Source: Hymenobacter sp. DG01
GTDB taxonomy: Bacteria > Bacteroidota > Bacteroidia > Cytophagales > Hymenobacteraceae
Direction of reading: 5' to 3'
DNA length: 64,000 nucleotides
Assembly (NCBI RefSeq): GCF_006352025.1
Contig: NZ_CP040936.1
Location: 434,001-498,000 of the forward strand
Numbering within the stretch: the stretch's first letter is position 1; each line of letters begins with the position of its first letter. The notes under the pieces were generated by a model. It saw only the letters and a list, made by a program, of their open reading frames with translations. It was not told the origin of the DNA and ran no database searches. The position numbers were made by a program, and so were the translations under genes. Shown in pieces: positions 8,531-15,846 of the stretch.

Positions 8531-8563
8531 AACGGCGCGCCGGGCCGAAGCCGGACGCGCCGT
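8531..8563 (-). terminator. Hairpin terminator after the DUF3276 gene
   Basis: ACGGCGCG-CCGG pairs with CCGGACGCGCCGT around a 7-nt loop, with one bulge. On the minus strand the stem is followed by TTTTG, so it acts for the DUF3276 gene ending at 8621. Confidence 0.6.
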
Positions 8564-8620
8564 AAAATGGAAAGCAAAAATGCTGAGTAGTGTGTGTTTC
8601 GCTAGGCTTGCGGGGGCGGG

Positions 8621-8962
8621 TTAGTAGGTGTCGTCGGCGCGGTTGTAGTTGCCTTCCCGCTCGTCGTAGGCGGGGCGGGGGCGGTCCAGCTCGGCTACCT
8701 CTTCGGGGGTCAGCAGCTCTTCGCGTACGTAATCCACGGCATCCTGCAGGGCATCAACAAACTTGAGAAAGTCTTCCTTGTACAGGAAAATCTTGTGCTT
8801 CTCGTAGGAGAAAGTATCGTCGTCGCGCAGGCGACGCTTGCTTTCCGTAATGGTCAGATAGTAGTCCTGGCCGCGGGTAGCTTTCACGTCAAAAAAGTAC
8901 GTGCGCTTGCCGGCTTTAATGCGCTGGGAGTAGATTTCTTCCTGGTCGTGACGGTCTTCCAC
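8621..8962 (-). CDS. DUF3276 / PUR-alpha-like nucleic-acid-binding protein
   Basis: 113 residues. The core (residues 8-85) has the PUR repeat pattern: EIYSQRIKAGKRTYFFDV, then DYYLTITESKRR, then HKIFLYKEDFLKFVDAL, that is beta strands followed by a helix. Structures of related Bacteroidota proteins show a Whirly-like PUR fold that binds single-stranded nucleic acid; a regulatory role is assumed but not settled. The C-terminal 28 residues are acidic and probably disordered. It is a single gene with a terminator at 8531-8563 and a 443-bp upstream gap. Confidence 0.9.
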   Translation of the reverse strand: MEDRHDQEEIYSQRIKAGKRTYFFDVKATRGQDYYLTITESKRRLRDDDTFSYEKHKIFLYKEDFLKFVDALQDAVDYVREELLTPEEVAELDRPRPAYDEREGNYNRADDTY

Positions 8963-9405
8963 AGTTCCTTCCGGTAAATTTTTGTTATTCCAAGATGATT
9001 GAAGTTCAGCGCAAAATACGTGCTTTCAATCATATATAAAAATTTGAAGGCGGGCTTTTTCCTTTTCCGGGCCCTGAACCGCAAAAACCTTGCAAAGTGT
9101 GAAAAAAACGCCGTATGTGCCACTCGTATGCTCAGTGTAAGCGCCTGGTATAAAAGCAAGATGAATATACTGCAGGCTATATATTGACGCGGCGGTGGAG
9201 AGACCCGACAAAAGGTAGAGGCCGCGCCTTTACCGTTCAGCCTTTGGCTCGTTGGGGACGCATACCCAGGTAAGTAGCCTACCAGCCAGCTGACTTTGTT
9301 AAACCGAACCTCCCGCGCGGGCCTGCTGTTGCGGGCTGCAGCGGGCCCGCGCGGGTTTCCTTGTACCTTAGGGCTACTTTCCGTTGCCTTCCTACCCCTG
9401 CAGTT
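8963..9405. other. Intergenic region with GC-rich hairpin
   Basis: 443 bp between divergent DUF3276 and DUF58 genes. The first 80 bp are AT-rich and likely hold the DUF3276 promoter. At 9312-9355 a 17-bp inverted repeat (CCCGCGCGGGCC... with one mismatch, 10-nt loop) lies about 50 bp before the DUF58 start, followed by a TACCTTAG resembling a -7 box at 9364. No credible gene was seen. Confidence 0.45.
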
Positions 9406-10386
9406 ATGGCCCAACCCCTCGACTTAGCCGCTATCCGCTCGTTCGAAAACCTGGAGTTTCTGGCCCGCCAGCTGGTGGAAGGGTTCATCACGGGCCTGCA
9501 CCAGTCGCCCTACCATGGGTTTTCGGTGGAGTTCTCGGAGCACCGCCTCTATAACCCCGGGGAAAGCACCCGCCACCTCGACTGGAAGGTATTCGCGCGC
9601 ACCGATAAGCTGTTCGTGAAGCGCTACGAGGAAGAAACCAACCTGCGCTGTCACCTGCTGCTCGATGTAAGCCCCAGCATGTACTACCCCGCGCCTTCCC
9701 ACGATAAGCTGCGGTTTTCGGTGCTGTGCGCGGCGGCTATTACCACGCTGCTGCAAAAGCAGCGCGACGCGGTAGGCCTGGTTACCTTCTCCGACCAGGT
9801 GGAGCTGCAAACGCCCGTGCGCTCCACTAGCAGCCACCGCCACACCCTGCTCCTGACCCTGCAGCAGCTGCTGGAGCGCCCTGCTACCCCCGGCCGGGCC
9901 CGCACCGATGTGTCGGGCGTCATTCATACCATAGCCCAGCAAATCCCGAAACGCTCGTTGGTGGTGCTGTTTTCCGACATGCTGGGCCGGGCCCCCGAGG
10001 CGCAGGCCGAAACCCTGGCCGCCCTGCAACACCTGCGCCACCAGCATCACGAAGTGCTGCTCTTTCACGTGATGGACCGCGCCACGGAGGCCAACTTCAA
10101 CTTCCAGGACCGGCCCTACCTCTTCGAGGACCTCGAAACCGGCCAGACGGTGAAGCTGCAGCCCGATCAGGTGCGCGCGCAGTACCAGGCCACTATGCAC
10201 CGCTACGAGCAGGAACTGGCCCTGCGCTGCGGGCAGTACAAAATTGATTTTGTGCCCGTGGACATCCGGGAGCCGTTCGATAAAGTGCTGCACGCCTACC
10301 CTCGTGAAGCGCGGCAAAGCCCGGTAACCAGCTGCTGTAATGATGGAAGTGTGGTACTGCCGGGTGTGCGGCCTGGATTACGATGA
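9406..10386 (+). CDS. DUF58 / vWA-like protein with apparent 1-nt frameshift at the 3' end
   Basis: 326 residues as read. It has the DUF58 features: YNPGESTRHLDWKVFARTDKLFVKRYEEETNL, then LLLDVSPSMYYP with a DxSxS metal site, then a von Willebrand-like fold. Such proteins usually act with MoxR ATPases in protein complex assembly or metal loading; no moxR is adjacent. The end looks shifted: after HAY at about 10299 the frame reads PREARQSP and overlaps the next gene by 47 bp, while dropping one C around 10299-10301 gives LVKRGKAR and a stop at 10325-10327, the ending expected for the family, 12 bp before the next gene. Sequencing error or a real mutation cannot be told apart here. Confidence 0.8.
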   Translation: MAQPLDLAAIRSFENLEFLARQLVEGFITGLHQSPYHGFSVEFSEHRLYNPGESTRHLDWKVFARTDKLFVKRYEEETNLRCHLLLDVSPSMYYPAPSHDKLRFSVLCAAAITTLLQKQRDAVGLVTFSDQVELQTPVRSTSSHRHTLLLTLQQLLERPATPGRARTDVSGVIHTIAQQIPKRSLVVLFSDMLGRAPEAQAETLAALQHLRHQHHEVLLFHVMDRATEANFNFQDRPYLFEDLETGQTVKLQPDQVRAQYQATMHRYEQELALRCGQYKIDFVPVDIREPFDKVLHAYPREARQSPVTSCCNDGSVVLPGVRPGLR

Positions 10387-10600
10387 GTCGCCGTGGGGGC
10401 CGGATGGGCACTCGCCGGATTTCAGCACCTGCGCGTGCTGTGGGGTAGTGTTCGGCTATGATGATTACGCTCCGGATTCTGCCCGCCAGTACCGCGCCCA
10501 GTGGCTAGCAGCCGGTGCGGCGTGGTTTTACCCCAATATGAACCCCCCGCACTGGCAACCCGCCGCCCAACTACAGCAGGTGCCCGCCGACTACCAATAG
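10340..10600 (+). CDS. Small protein with two CxxC zinc-ribbon motifs
   Basis: 86 residues. CRVC at 8-11 and CACC around 32-35 form a probable zinc-binding knuckle pair, surrounded by GxxYDESPWGPDG and VVFGYDDY; the C-terminal half is rich in Trp and Pro (QWLAAGAAWFYPNM...HW). I recognise the pattern as a widespread small family of unknown function, often annotated hypothetical. The start may be ATG 10340 or ATG 10343. If the upstream DUF58 frame is corrected, the two genes are 12 bp apart and probably co-transcribed. Confidence 0.75.
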   Translation: MMEVWYCRVCGLDYDESPWGPDGHSPDFSTCACCGVVFGYDDYAPDSARQYRAQWLAAGAAWFYPNMNPPHWQPAAQLQQVPADYQ

Positions 10601-10609
10601 GCTTCTGCG

Positions 10610-10617
10610 TACTTTTG
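10610..10617 (+). promoter_or_regulatory. -7 box (TACTTTTG) 4 nt before a start codon
   Basis: Full match to TAnnTTTG, ending 4 nt before ATG 10622. Such spacing implies a leaderless transcript for the small membrane protein. No TTG at N19. Confidence 0.5.
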
Positions 10618-10621
10618 TGGT

Positions 10622-10831
10622 ATGGATTTCCTCAACCTGCTGTTCTTTGCCCTGCCTGTCTGCCTGCTGTCGGCGGTGATGACCGTTTACATCGCGCACA
10701 TGTACGGCCGGCGGTTCTGGCCCTGGCTGCTGTTCGGTCTGTTGGTACCCTTTGTTTCTACGTTTATAGCCATTGGCTTGGGTATCTGGGATGCCCGCCG
10801 CAACGAGCGTAACGGCAAGCCAGAGGCCTAG
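10622..10831 (+). CDS. Small two-helix inner membrane protein
   Basis: 69 residues with two hydrophobic helices (about 5-25 and 34-55) and a charged C-terminal tail (DARRNERNGKPEA) that should be cytoplasmic by the positive-inside rule. The family is not recognised. It follows the zinc-ribbon gene by 21 bp but has its own -7 box, and it converges with the glycosylase gene with 3 bp between stops. GC-rich third positions like neighbours support it being real. Confidence 0.65.
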   Translation: MDFLNLLFFALPVCLLSAVMTVYIAHMYGRRFWPWLLFGLLVPFVSTFIAIGLGIWDARRNERNGKPEA

Positions 10832-10834
10832 GGC

Positions 10835-11473
10835 CTACCCTGGCGCATTGTCCAGGGACTGCCAGAGGTACTTGCTGGCCAGGGTCCGGTAGGGGCGCCA
10901 CGGTTCGGCTAGCTCTATCATACGCGTCAGCAGGGCGCGGCCGGTTTCCTGCAGGCCATAGTGGCGGCGCATGGCGTTCTGAATGCCCAGGTCGCCTTCC
11001 GGAAATACGTCGGGTTGGTCGAGGGCAAACATCTGCAGCATCTGAGCGGTCCAGCGGCCTACCCCTTTAATCTGGGTGAGGTGCTGGGTAAATTCTTCCG
11101 CTGAGAGCTGACTGAGGTGAGCGTGGTCGAGTTGGTCGCGTTGAGCAAAATCGGCAATAGCGCGCAGGTAGCCTGCTTTCTGGCGTGAAATGCCTGCCGC
11201 CCGCAGGTCCTCATCGGAAAGGAGCAGCAGGGCCGCCGGCTCGGGGTAGCCTTCAGGCAGAAACAGGGCCTGCACCTTGCGCCAGATGGCCGCTGCCGCC
11301 TTCGTGGAAATCTGCTGACTGACAATGGCCCGTAGCAAAGCCAGATACAGGTCTTCGTGGGCAGAAGGCTCAATGGGGCGGCCCTGCCGGATAAGGCGGG
11401 CCAGCACCGGATCGGCCTGGGTGAGGTGCCGCAGGGCGGGGTTTAGGGTAGGGAGGGGGGTAGGAGCAGCCAT
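10835..11473 (-). CDS. DNA-3-methyladenine glycosylase, AlkA/HhH-GPD type
   Basis: 212 residues. Helix-hairpin-helix LTQIKGVGRWTAQMLQMF at about 135-150, followed by the catalytic aspartate in FPEGDLGIQ; this is the HhH-GPD arrangement of alkylation-repair glycosylases (base excision of 3-methyladenine and related lesions). The N-terminal AlkA beta domain is missing, as in the shorter archaeal and bacterial AlkA/Mag1-like enzymes. It lies 9 bp downstream of the phosphatase gene on the same strand, so the two are probably co-transcribed, with no obvious functional link. Confidence 0.9.
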   Translation of the reverse strand: MAAPTPLPTLNPALRHLTQADPVLARLIRQGRPIEPSAHEDLYLALLRAIVSQQISTKAAAAIWRKVQALFLPEGYPEPAALLLLSDEDLRAAGISRQKAGYLRAIADFAQRDQLDHAHLSQLSAEEFTQHLTQIKGVGRWTAQMLQMFALDQPDVFPEGDLGIQNAMRRHYGLQETGRALLTRMIELAEPWRPYRTLASKYLWQSLDNAPG

Positions 11474-11482
11474 AAGAGAAGG

Positions 11483-12151
11483 CTAGGTCAGGACAATATC
11501 CAGTAGGGAGGTTGGAATCAAAACTTCCCCCAGCAAGTCGCCGGTAAACGACAGCCGCAAGGCGCTCAGGTTACGGCCAAAGCAGGCGCCCGTATCAATG
11601 TAGAGGGCATTGGCCGCCGCCTCGAAGGTAGGCGCTCCAGTGGCGGTGGGTGTGTGCCCCACTACCTGCCGCCGGCCCACGTTGCGCAGCGGGCCTCGCC
11701 GCCAGAGTACACCATCCATATTTTCCGCGTCCAGGGGGGCTTCCGTGTCAGCAAAGCCCGCGTGGCTAACCAGCACGTAGTCGTTTTCCCAGGTGAAAGG
11801 GCGCTGCCTCAGCCAGCTCAGGTGCTGCTGTAGCAGGTCGGGTCGGCCCTGGTACTGCTGCACCGTGGCCCGGCCGCCCCAGCCCAGCCAGGCCGGGTTG
11901 GGGCCGGTAGGGCCGAAGTGCTTCAGCATTTCGTGCTCGTGGTTGCCCCGCAGAAACACCGTGCGCCCGGGGTATTGCTGTTCCAGCTCCAGGGCCAGCT
12001 GCACGCACTCCGGCCCGAAGCGGCCCCGGTCCACCAGGTCGCCGGTTTGTACCAGCAGCTCTTCCTGCGGGCGCCAGTGCCCCAGCAGCTCCCGAAACGT
12101 ATGGTAGCAGCCGTGCACATCGCCTATCAGGAAAAGATTGTGGTGTATCAT
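11483..12151 (-). CDS. PP2A-type metallophosphoesterase (Ser/Thr phosphatase or Ap4A hydrolase-like)
   Basis: 222 residues with the full phosphoesterase signature: GDVHG near residue 11, GDLVDRG near 40, GNHEHE near 75, then HAGF near 130 and GHTPT near 165, giving the two-metal site. Bacterial members include PrpA/PrpB phosphatases and ApaH; the substrate cannot be told from sequence. The C-terminus ends in LLGEVLIPTS. A possible decayed relative of this C-terminus lies at 53683-53800. Start ATG 12151 places GDVHG right after the first strand, as expected. Confidence 0.88.
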   Translation of the reverse strand: MIHHNLFLIGDVHGCYHTFRELLGHWRPQEELLVQTGDLVDRGRFGPECVQLALELEQQYPGRTVFLRGNHEHEMLKHFGPTGPNPAWLGWGGRATVQQYQGRPDLLQQHLSWLRQRPFTWENDYVLVSHAGFADTEAPLDAENMDGVLWRRGPLRNVGRRQVVGHTPTATGAPTFEAAANALYIDTGACFGRNLSALRLSFTGDLLGEVLIPTSLLDIVLT

Positions 12152-12335
12152 CGTCTAAACATACGCTTCCGCCCCCGCTTCGTCCGGCGCCAGACCGGGG
12201 CAGGCGGCAGCAAGCATGGGTTGCGGTTGTTTTTGAAAAACGCGCCGGGGCAGCAGAACAAAGCAGGAACCGAAGGCCCGGAAGTCGGGGCTGTTCAGCC
12301 CTGCCTTGTTTAGTACAAGCACGCGTGCTGGCGGC

Positions 12336-13361
12336 TTACAGGGCCGCCAGCACCGCCTCTACCCGCCCGATCATGGCATCGTCGATGTCGAGGTGGGTCA
12401 CGAAGCGGATCATCTGGGGGCCGAAGGAAGTTGCCCGAATCCCTTGCTGCTCTAACTGAGCCAGGAACTGCTCAGCGGGGGTATTGTCCTGCAAGCGGAA
12501 AATAACCAGGTTGGTTTCCACGGGCAGCACCTCGGCTACGTAGCTCTGGGCGGCCAGAGCCGTGCCCAGCTGCCGGGCGCGGCGGTGGTCGTCGGAGAGG
12601 CGCTCTACGTTGTGCTCCAGCGCGTAAAGGCCCGCTGCGGCCAGGTAGCCGGCCTGGCGCATGCCGCCACCCATCACCTTCCGGATGCGCTTGGTTTTCT
12701 GGATAAAGGCTTTGCTCCCCAGCAGCACTGAGCCCACCGGTGTGCCCAGACCCTTGCTCAGGCACACCGAAATAGTATCGAAGAGGCGGCCATACTCCTG
12801 GGCCGGCTGCCCGGTAGCCACCAGCGCGTTGAAAATGCGGGCCCCATCGAGGTGCAGCGGAATCCGGTGGCGACGGGCAACCTCCGCAATGGCTTCCAGT
12901 TCCGGCAGGGCGTAGCAGCTGCCGCCGCCCCGGTTGTGGGTGTTTTCCAGGGAAATCAGGCTGGTGGTGGGGTAGTGCACGTTCACGGGCCGGATGGCGG
13001 CCTCTACCTGCGCGGCTGTGAGGCGGCCCCGGTTGCCGGGCAGCAACGCCACCGAGGCTCCCGAGTGGAACGCAATACCGCCCACTTCCCAGAGGTAAAT
13101 GTGGGAGTTTTGCTCGCAGACTACTTCCGACAGCGGCTCGGTGTGAGCCTTAATGGCAATCTGATTGGTCATGGTGCCGGAGGGGCAGAACAGGCCGGCT
13201 TCCAGCCCGAAGCGGGCGGCTGCTTCCTGCTCCAGGGCCCGCACGGTGGGGTCTTCTTCGTACACATCGTCGCCCACGCGGGCCTGAAACATGGCTTCCA
13301 GCATGGCGGGGGTAGGGCGCGTTACGGTATCGGAGCGCAGGTCAATTACAGATTCAGTCAT
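12336..13361 (-). CDS. ltaE: Low-specificity threonine aldolase (PLP-dependent)
   Basis: 341 residues. DLRSDTVTRPT at the N-terminus, HLDGAR with the PLP aspartate near 172, and the Schiff-base lysine K203 in VCLSKGLGTPVGS are all as in threonine aldolases, which cleave L-threonine or L-allo-threonine to glycine and acetaldehyde. The fold is type I aminotransferase. It appears monocistronic; the upstream region is shared with the divergent 52-residue gene. Low- versus allo-specificity cannot be judged by eye. Confidence 0.93.
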   Translation of the reverse strand: MTESVIDLRSDTVTRPTPAMLEAMFQARVGDDVYEEDPTVRALEQEAAARFGLEAGLFCPSGTMTNQIAIKAHTEPLSEVVCEQNSHIYLWEVGGIAFHSGASVALLPGNRGRLTAAQVEAAIRPVNVHYPTTSLISLENTHNRGGGSCYALPELEAIAEVARRHRIPLHLDGARIFNALVATGQPAQEYGRLFDTISVCLSKGLGTPVGSVLLGSKAFIQKTKRIRKVMGGGMRQAGYLAAAGLYALEHNVERLSDDHRRARQLGTALAAQSYVAEVLPVETNLVIFRLQDNTPAEQFLAQLEQQGIRATSFGPQMIRFVTHLDIDDAMIGRVEAVLAAL

Positions 13362-13414
13362 GGAGTTAGGAAAGGGAAAAGCGGGAAAGGTTTCCCGGTT
13401 TCAAATTTAGTCGT

Positions 13415-13422
13415 TACTTTTG
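13415..13422 (+). promoter_or_regulatory. -7 box (TACTTTTG) of the 52-residue gene
   Basis: Full match to TAnnTTTG, 38 nt before ATG 13461. A purine-rich stretch (GGAAAAAA) precedes the ATG. No TTG at N19. Confidence 0.5.
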
Positions 13423-13460
13423 CCCCTCATTTACTGAAAGACTAAACCGACCCGGAAAAA

Positions 13461-13619
13461 ATGAGCGTTACCCGTCTGAAGCGGAAGCACCGCAAGAACA
13501 TTGCCCGCGCTAACAACAAGCAGCGCGTTATTAAGCAACTGCTCCTCACCCCCGTTCTGAAGAACGTGGACCTCGACGAGCTGAAAGCCCGCTTCACCAA
13601 GACCGAAGCCGCCGCTTAG
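13461..13619 (+). CDS. Small basic protein of 52 residues, function unknown
   Basis: Reads MSVTRLKRKHRKNIARANN, then KQRVIKQLLLTPVLKNVDLDELKARF and a short Ala-rich end. The N-terminal third is strongly basic (ten Lys/Arg in 20 residues) and the rest looks helical. It has its own -7 box, a GGAAAAAA leader, and a terminator at 13682-13716, so it looks like an expressed gene in spite of its size. Basic composition suggests nucleic acid or ribosome contact, which is inference only. I have a vague memory of similar short proteins in related genomes but cannot name a family. Confidence 0.7.
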   Translation: MSVTRLKRKHRKNIARANNKQRVIKQLLLTPVLKNVDLDELKARFTKTEAAA

Positions 13620-13681
13620 TCAGCCGCCTTTCGCGTCTGGTGCACCTACCCCGGTGTCGGTGGGTACCAACCAGAATATTC

Positions 13682-13716
13682 AAAAGCGTCTTTTTCTACG
13701 GAAAGAGGCGCTTTTT
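13682..13716. terminator. Hairpin with T run between convergent genes
   Basis: AAAAGCG-TCTTT pairs with AAAGAGGCGCTTTT over an 8-nt loop, followed by TTTTTT on the plus strand. It lies between the 52-residue gene and the convergent phosphodiesterase and may serve both. Confidence 0.7.
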
Positions 13717-13755
13717 TAATTAGCTGCGGCTGGTTAGCTGTTGTGGTCAATAGTA

Positions 13756-14250
13756 TTACTTTGGGCCCAGCTCAATTACCTGCAAGTGCTGCACTTTGCC
13801 CTCCGCAACCTCAAACCGCAGCAGAGTGCGCACTTTATGGAAGCCGTGGCGGCCAGCCGCGCCGGGGTTGAGGTGGAGCAGGCCCAGCTTATGGTCGGGC
13901 ATTACTTTCAGGATGTGGGAGTGGCCGCTGATGAACAGGCCCGGGCGCTCCTGCTGCACCAGCGTGCGGCCGGCCGGACTGTAGTGACCGGGGTAACCGC
14001 CAATGTGGGTCATCAGCACCCGCAAGCCTTCCACTTCAAAGTTTTGCACCAGCGGCTGGGTACGGCGCACGTCCTGGCCATCAATGTTGCCATACACGCC
14101 GCGCAGGGGTGCCACGGTTTCCAGGGTTTCGGCCACCTCGGCCGTGCCGAAGTCGCCGGCATGCCATATTTCGTCGCAGCCGCGCAGGTGGTGCAAAATT
14201 CGGTCGTCGAGGTAACTGTGGGTGTCAGAGAGCAAGCCGATTTTCTTCAT
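13756..14250 (-). CDS. YfcE/MJ0936-type phosphodiesterase
   Basis: 164 residues. GLLSDTHSYLDDR at 4-16, HAGDFG around 34, YGNIDG around 57, THIGGYPG around 79, SGHSH around 107 and LNPGAAG around 127 form the complete two-metal site of the YfcE family, which cleaves phosphodiester model substrates; the cell substrate is unknown. ATG 14250 (MKKIGLLSDTH) is the right start: it begins the first beta strand. The upstream 314-bp gap is shared with the divergent NUDIX gene and carries an ATCCAT-type repeat. Confidence 0.9.
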   Translation of the reverse strand: MKKIGLLSDTHSYLDDRILHHLRGCDEIWHAGDFGTAEVAETLETVAPLRGVYGNIDGQDVRRTQPLVQNFEVEGLRVLMTHIGGYPGHYSPAGRTLVQQERPGLFISGHSHILKVMPDHKLGLLHLNPGAAGRHGFHKVRTLLRFEVAEGKVQHLQVIELGPK

Positions 14251-14564
14251 GCAGATGAGAGATAAAGAATAAAGGTAGTTGGATAAAGGATGAGGGATTA
14301 CAGATAGTGGAGTAAGGACACTTCCTGTTTCTTGCGCTTCCATCCTCCTCCATTATCCATCTGTCCTTCATCCCTTGTCCATCCATCCATTATCCATCTA
14401 TCCTTCATCCATTATCCCTCATCCAACTACCCCCTGATACAACACAACCGCAGACATCCCGTATCTTGCCCGACCCCCGGACGCTTTCGTTTCCGGGGAA
14501 ATATGCTGTGTTTTACAGCACCCCGCCTGAGTCCCCTTTTTGCTCCTCTCCAGATTACCCCGCG
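14251..14564. other. Intergenic region shared by yfcE-like and NUDIX genes
   Basis: 314 bp. Its centre (14335-14432) is a low-complexity run; near 14462 is a TATCTTGC that resembles a -7 box for the NUDIX gene. No credible gene was seen. Confidence 0.45.
14335..14432. repeat. Degenerate ATCCAT/TCCTTCATCC tandem repeat
   Basis: On the plus strand ATCCAT, TCCTTCATCC and ATTATCC words follow each other (TCCATCCATCCATTATCC, CTTCATCCATTATCCC) with almost no G. The period varies between 4 and 12 bp, so it is a simple-sequence tract and not a CRISPR. Confidence 0.6.
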
Positions 14565-15266
14565 ATGAACGTTTTCATCAACGATATTCCGCTGATTATC
14601 AAGAAAAACAGCGAGAAGATATACAAGCACAAGTACGACCTGATTCTGAATCCGGAGGATGAGTTTATCTCAAAGGATCTGGTGGGCGACGTGCTGGTGC
14701 GCGACGTGACGGACGTGTTCGTGGACCGGCTGCTGCGCCTGATGGAAGTGAAAAAGCTGAAGAAGCTGACTTCGCTTACGCTGCTGGCCCGCAAAAAGAA
14801 GCGTCTGATTCTGCACCTGAAAGACCAGTTCAAGATTGTAAAAGCGGCCGGCGGGCTGGTAGTGCAGGAAGGTAAAATATTGATGATCTACCGGTTGGGT
14901 AAATGGGATTTGCCCAAAGGCAAGCTCAAGAAAGAAGAGGACCCCATGCTGGGCGCCCTGCGGGAAGTAGAGGAAGAGTGCAACATTAAGGTGGAAATAG
15001 GGGACAAGCTCCCCAGCACCTGGCACTCTTATGCCTACAACGGCAACAAAATCCTGAAAAAAACGAACTGGTACATCATGCGCTGCCTCGACGACTCGCT
15101 CATGAAGCCCCAGGCCGAAGAGTACATTGAGGAAGTGCGCTGGATGACGCCCCAGGAGGCGCTGGGCGTGCTCGATGAGTCTTATGCTAGCATTGCCCTG
15201 GTAGTGCGGCACTACCTGAGCGAAACGGCCGGACAGGCGCCCGCCAGCCAGGAATCAGCCAAGTAA
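14565..15266 (+). CDS. NUDIX hydrolase with N-terminal extension
   Basis: 233 residues. The NUDIX box runs from G119 to I141 with the pattern GxxxxxExxxxxxxREVEEECNI complete, so metal-dependent pyrophosphohydrolase activity is likely. It is preceded by WDLPKGK, typical of ADP-ribose/Ap4A-like members. The first 90 residues are an extra charged domain (many Lys) that I do not recognise. Substrate unknown. ATG 14565 was chosen since the region before it is non-conserved in look and lacks a ribosome site. The following lipoprotein gene starts 22 bp downstream, so the two may be co-transcribed. Confidence 0.85.
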   Translation: MNVFINDIPLIIKKNSEKIYKHKYDLILNPEDEFISKDLVGDVLVRDVTDVFVDRLLRLMEVKKLKKLTSLTLLARKKKRLILHLKDQFKIVKAAGGLVVQEGKILMIYRLGKWDLPKGKLKKEEDPMLGALREVEEECNIKVEIGDKLPSTWHSYAYNGNKILKKTNWYIMRCLDDSLMKPQAEEYIEEVRWMTPQEALGVLDESYASIALVVRHYLSETAGQAPASQESAK

Positions 15267-15288
15267 CTCACCTGCTTTGCTCGTGCGT

Positions 15289-15765
15289 ATGTCAGTTTTC
15301 CGCCATCTGCCGCTGCTGGTGCTGTTGGGCGCCGGGGCCTGCACCGGTGCCCAAACGGCATCGGAGCCGCGCACGCCGGCCCCGGAAAGCGCGGCCGCTC
15401 CCGCAGCTGCCCTCGATGTGCCGGCCCTGGTAGGGCGCAACATTGACCAGGTGCGCCGGGTGCTGGGGCCGCCGCACGAGACCCCCGACCAGAAAGTAGG
15501 AGCTGAGCCCACGGCGGAGCAGATGAAGGCCACGAAAGGCGAAGACTGGATTAATACCTTCGAGCACAACGGCGTCACGGTTGTGGCAACCTTCAACGCC
15601 CGTACCCGCAAAGTCCGGGACTTGGTGCTGGTAGGTACTGATGAAGACGAGATTCTGCAGAAAGGCAACCTGAGCCTTACCTCGTCCCAGTACATTGTGC
15701 TACCTGTGGTGAACCCCAGCAATAACCGGGAAATAATTGGCATGCGCGTGGTAGCCCGGAAATAG
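15289..15765 (+). CDS. Putative lipoprotein, SmpA/BLIP-like
   Basis: 158 residues with a lipoprotein signal ending in LGAGAC (Cys near 18), an Ala/Pro-rich linker, then a domain starting ALVGRNIDQVRRVLGPPHE with strands TFEHNGVTVVATFNARTRKV. That helix-then-beta-hairpin pattern, with a LGxP turn, resembles SmpA/OmlA and beta-lactamase-inhibitor-like folds, suggesting an envelope protein; the match is by pattern only. GTG 15283 is an alternative start two codons earlier. A very strong hairpin follows. Confidence 0.7.
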   Translation: MSVFRHLPLLVLLGAGACTGAQTASEPRTPAPESAAAPAAALDVPALVGRNIDQVRRVLGPPHETPDQKVGAEPTAEQMKATKGEDWINTFEHNGVTVVATFNARTRKVRDLVLVGTDEDEILQKGNLSLTSSQYIVLPVVNPSNNREIIGMRVVARK

Positions 15766-15777
15766 CGGATCTTCCTA

Positions 15778-15836
15778 TGCCCCACAACGCCAGCGGCCGC
15801 CTGATAAGCTCAGGCGGCCGCTGGCGTTGTGGGGCA
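15778..15836. terminator. Long perfect hairpin, probable bidirectional terminator
   Basis: Arms of 27 bp (TGCCCCACAACGCCAGCGGC... and its exact complement) around a 5-nt loop TAAGC. It separates the convergent lipoprotein and coaD genes. Arms this long are unusual for a plain terminator. Confidence 0.75.
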
Positions 15837-15846
15837 CATGGTAGGC

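Noticed and set aside
10622..10831. Phage holin
   Set aside because: No endolysin or phage gene nearby; two helices and a charged tail alone are not enough.
14335..14432. Possible CRISPR array
   Set aside because: Units are short, irregular and mutually similar in the spacers; no direct repeat of 25-40 bp and no cas gene.
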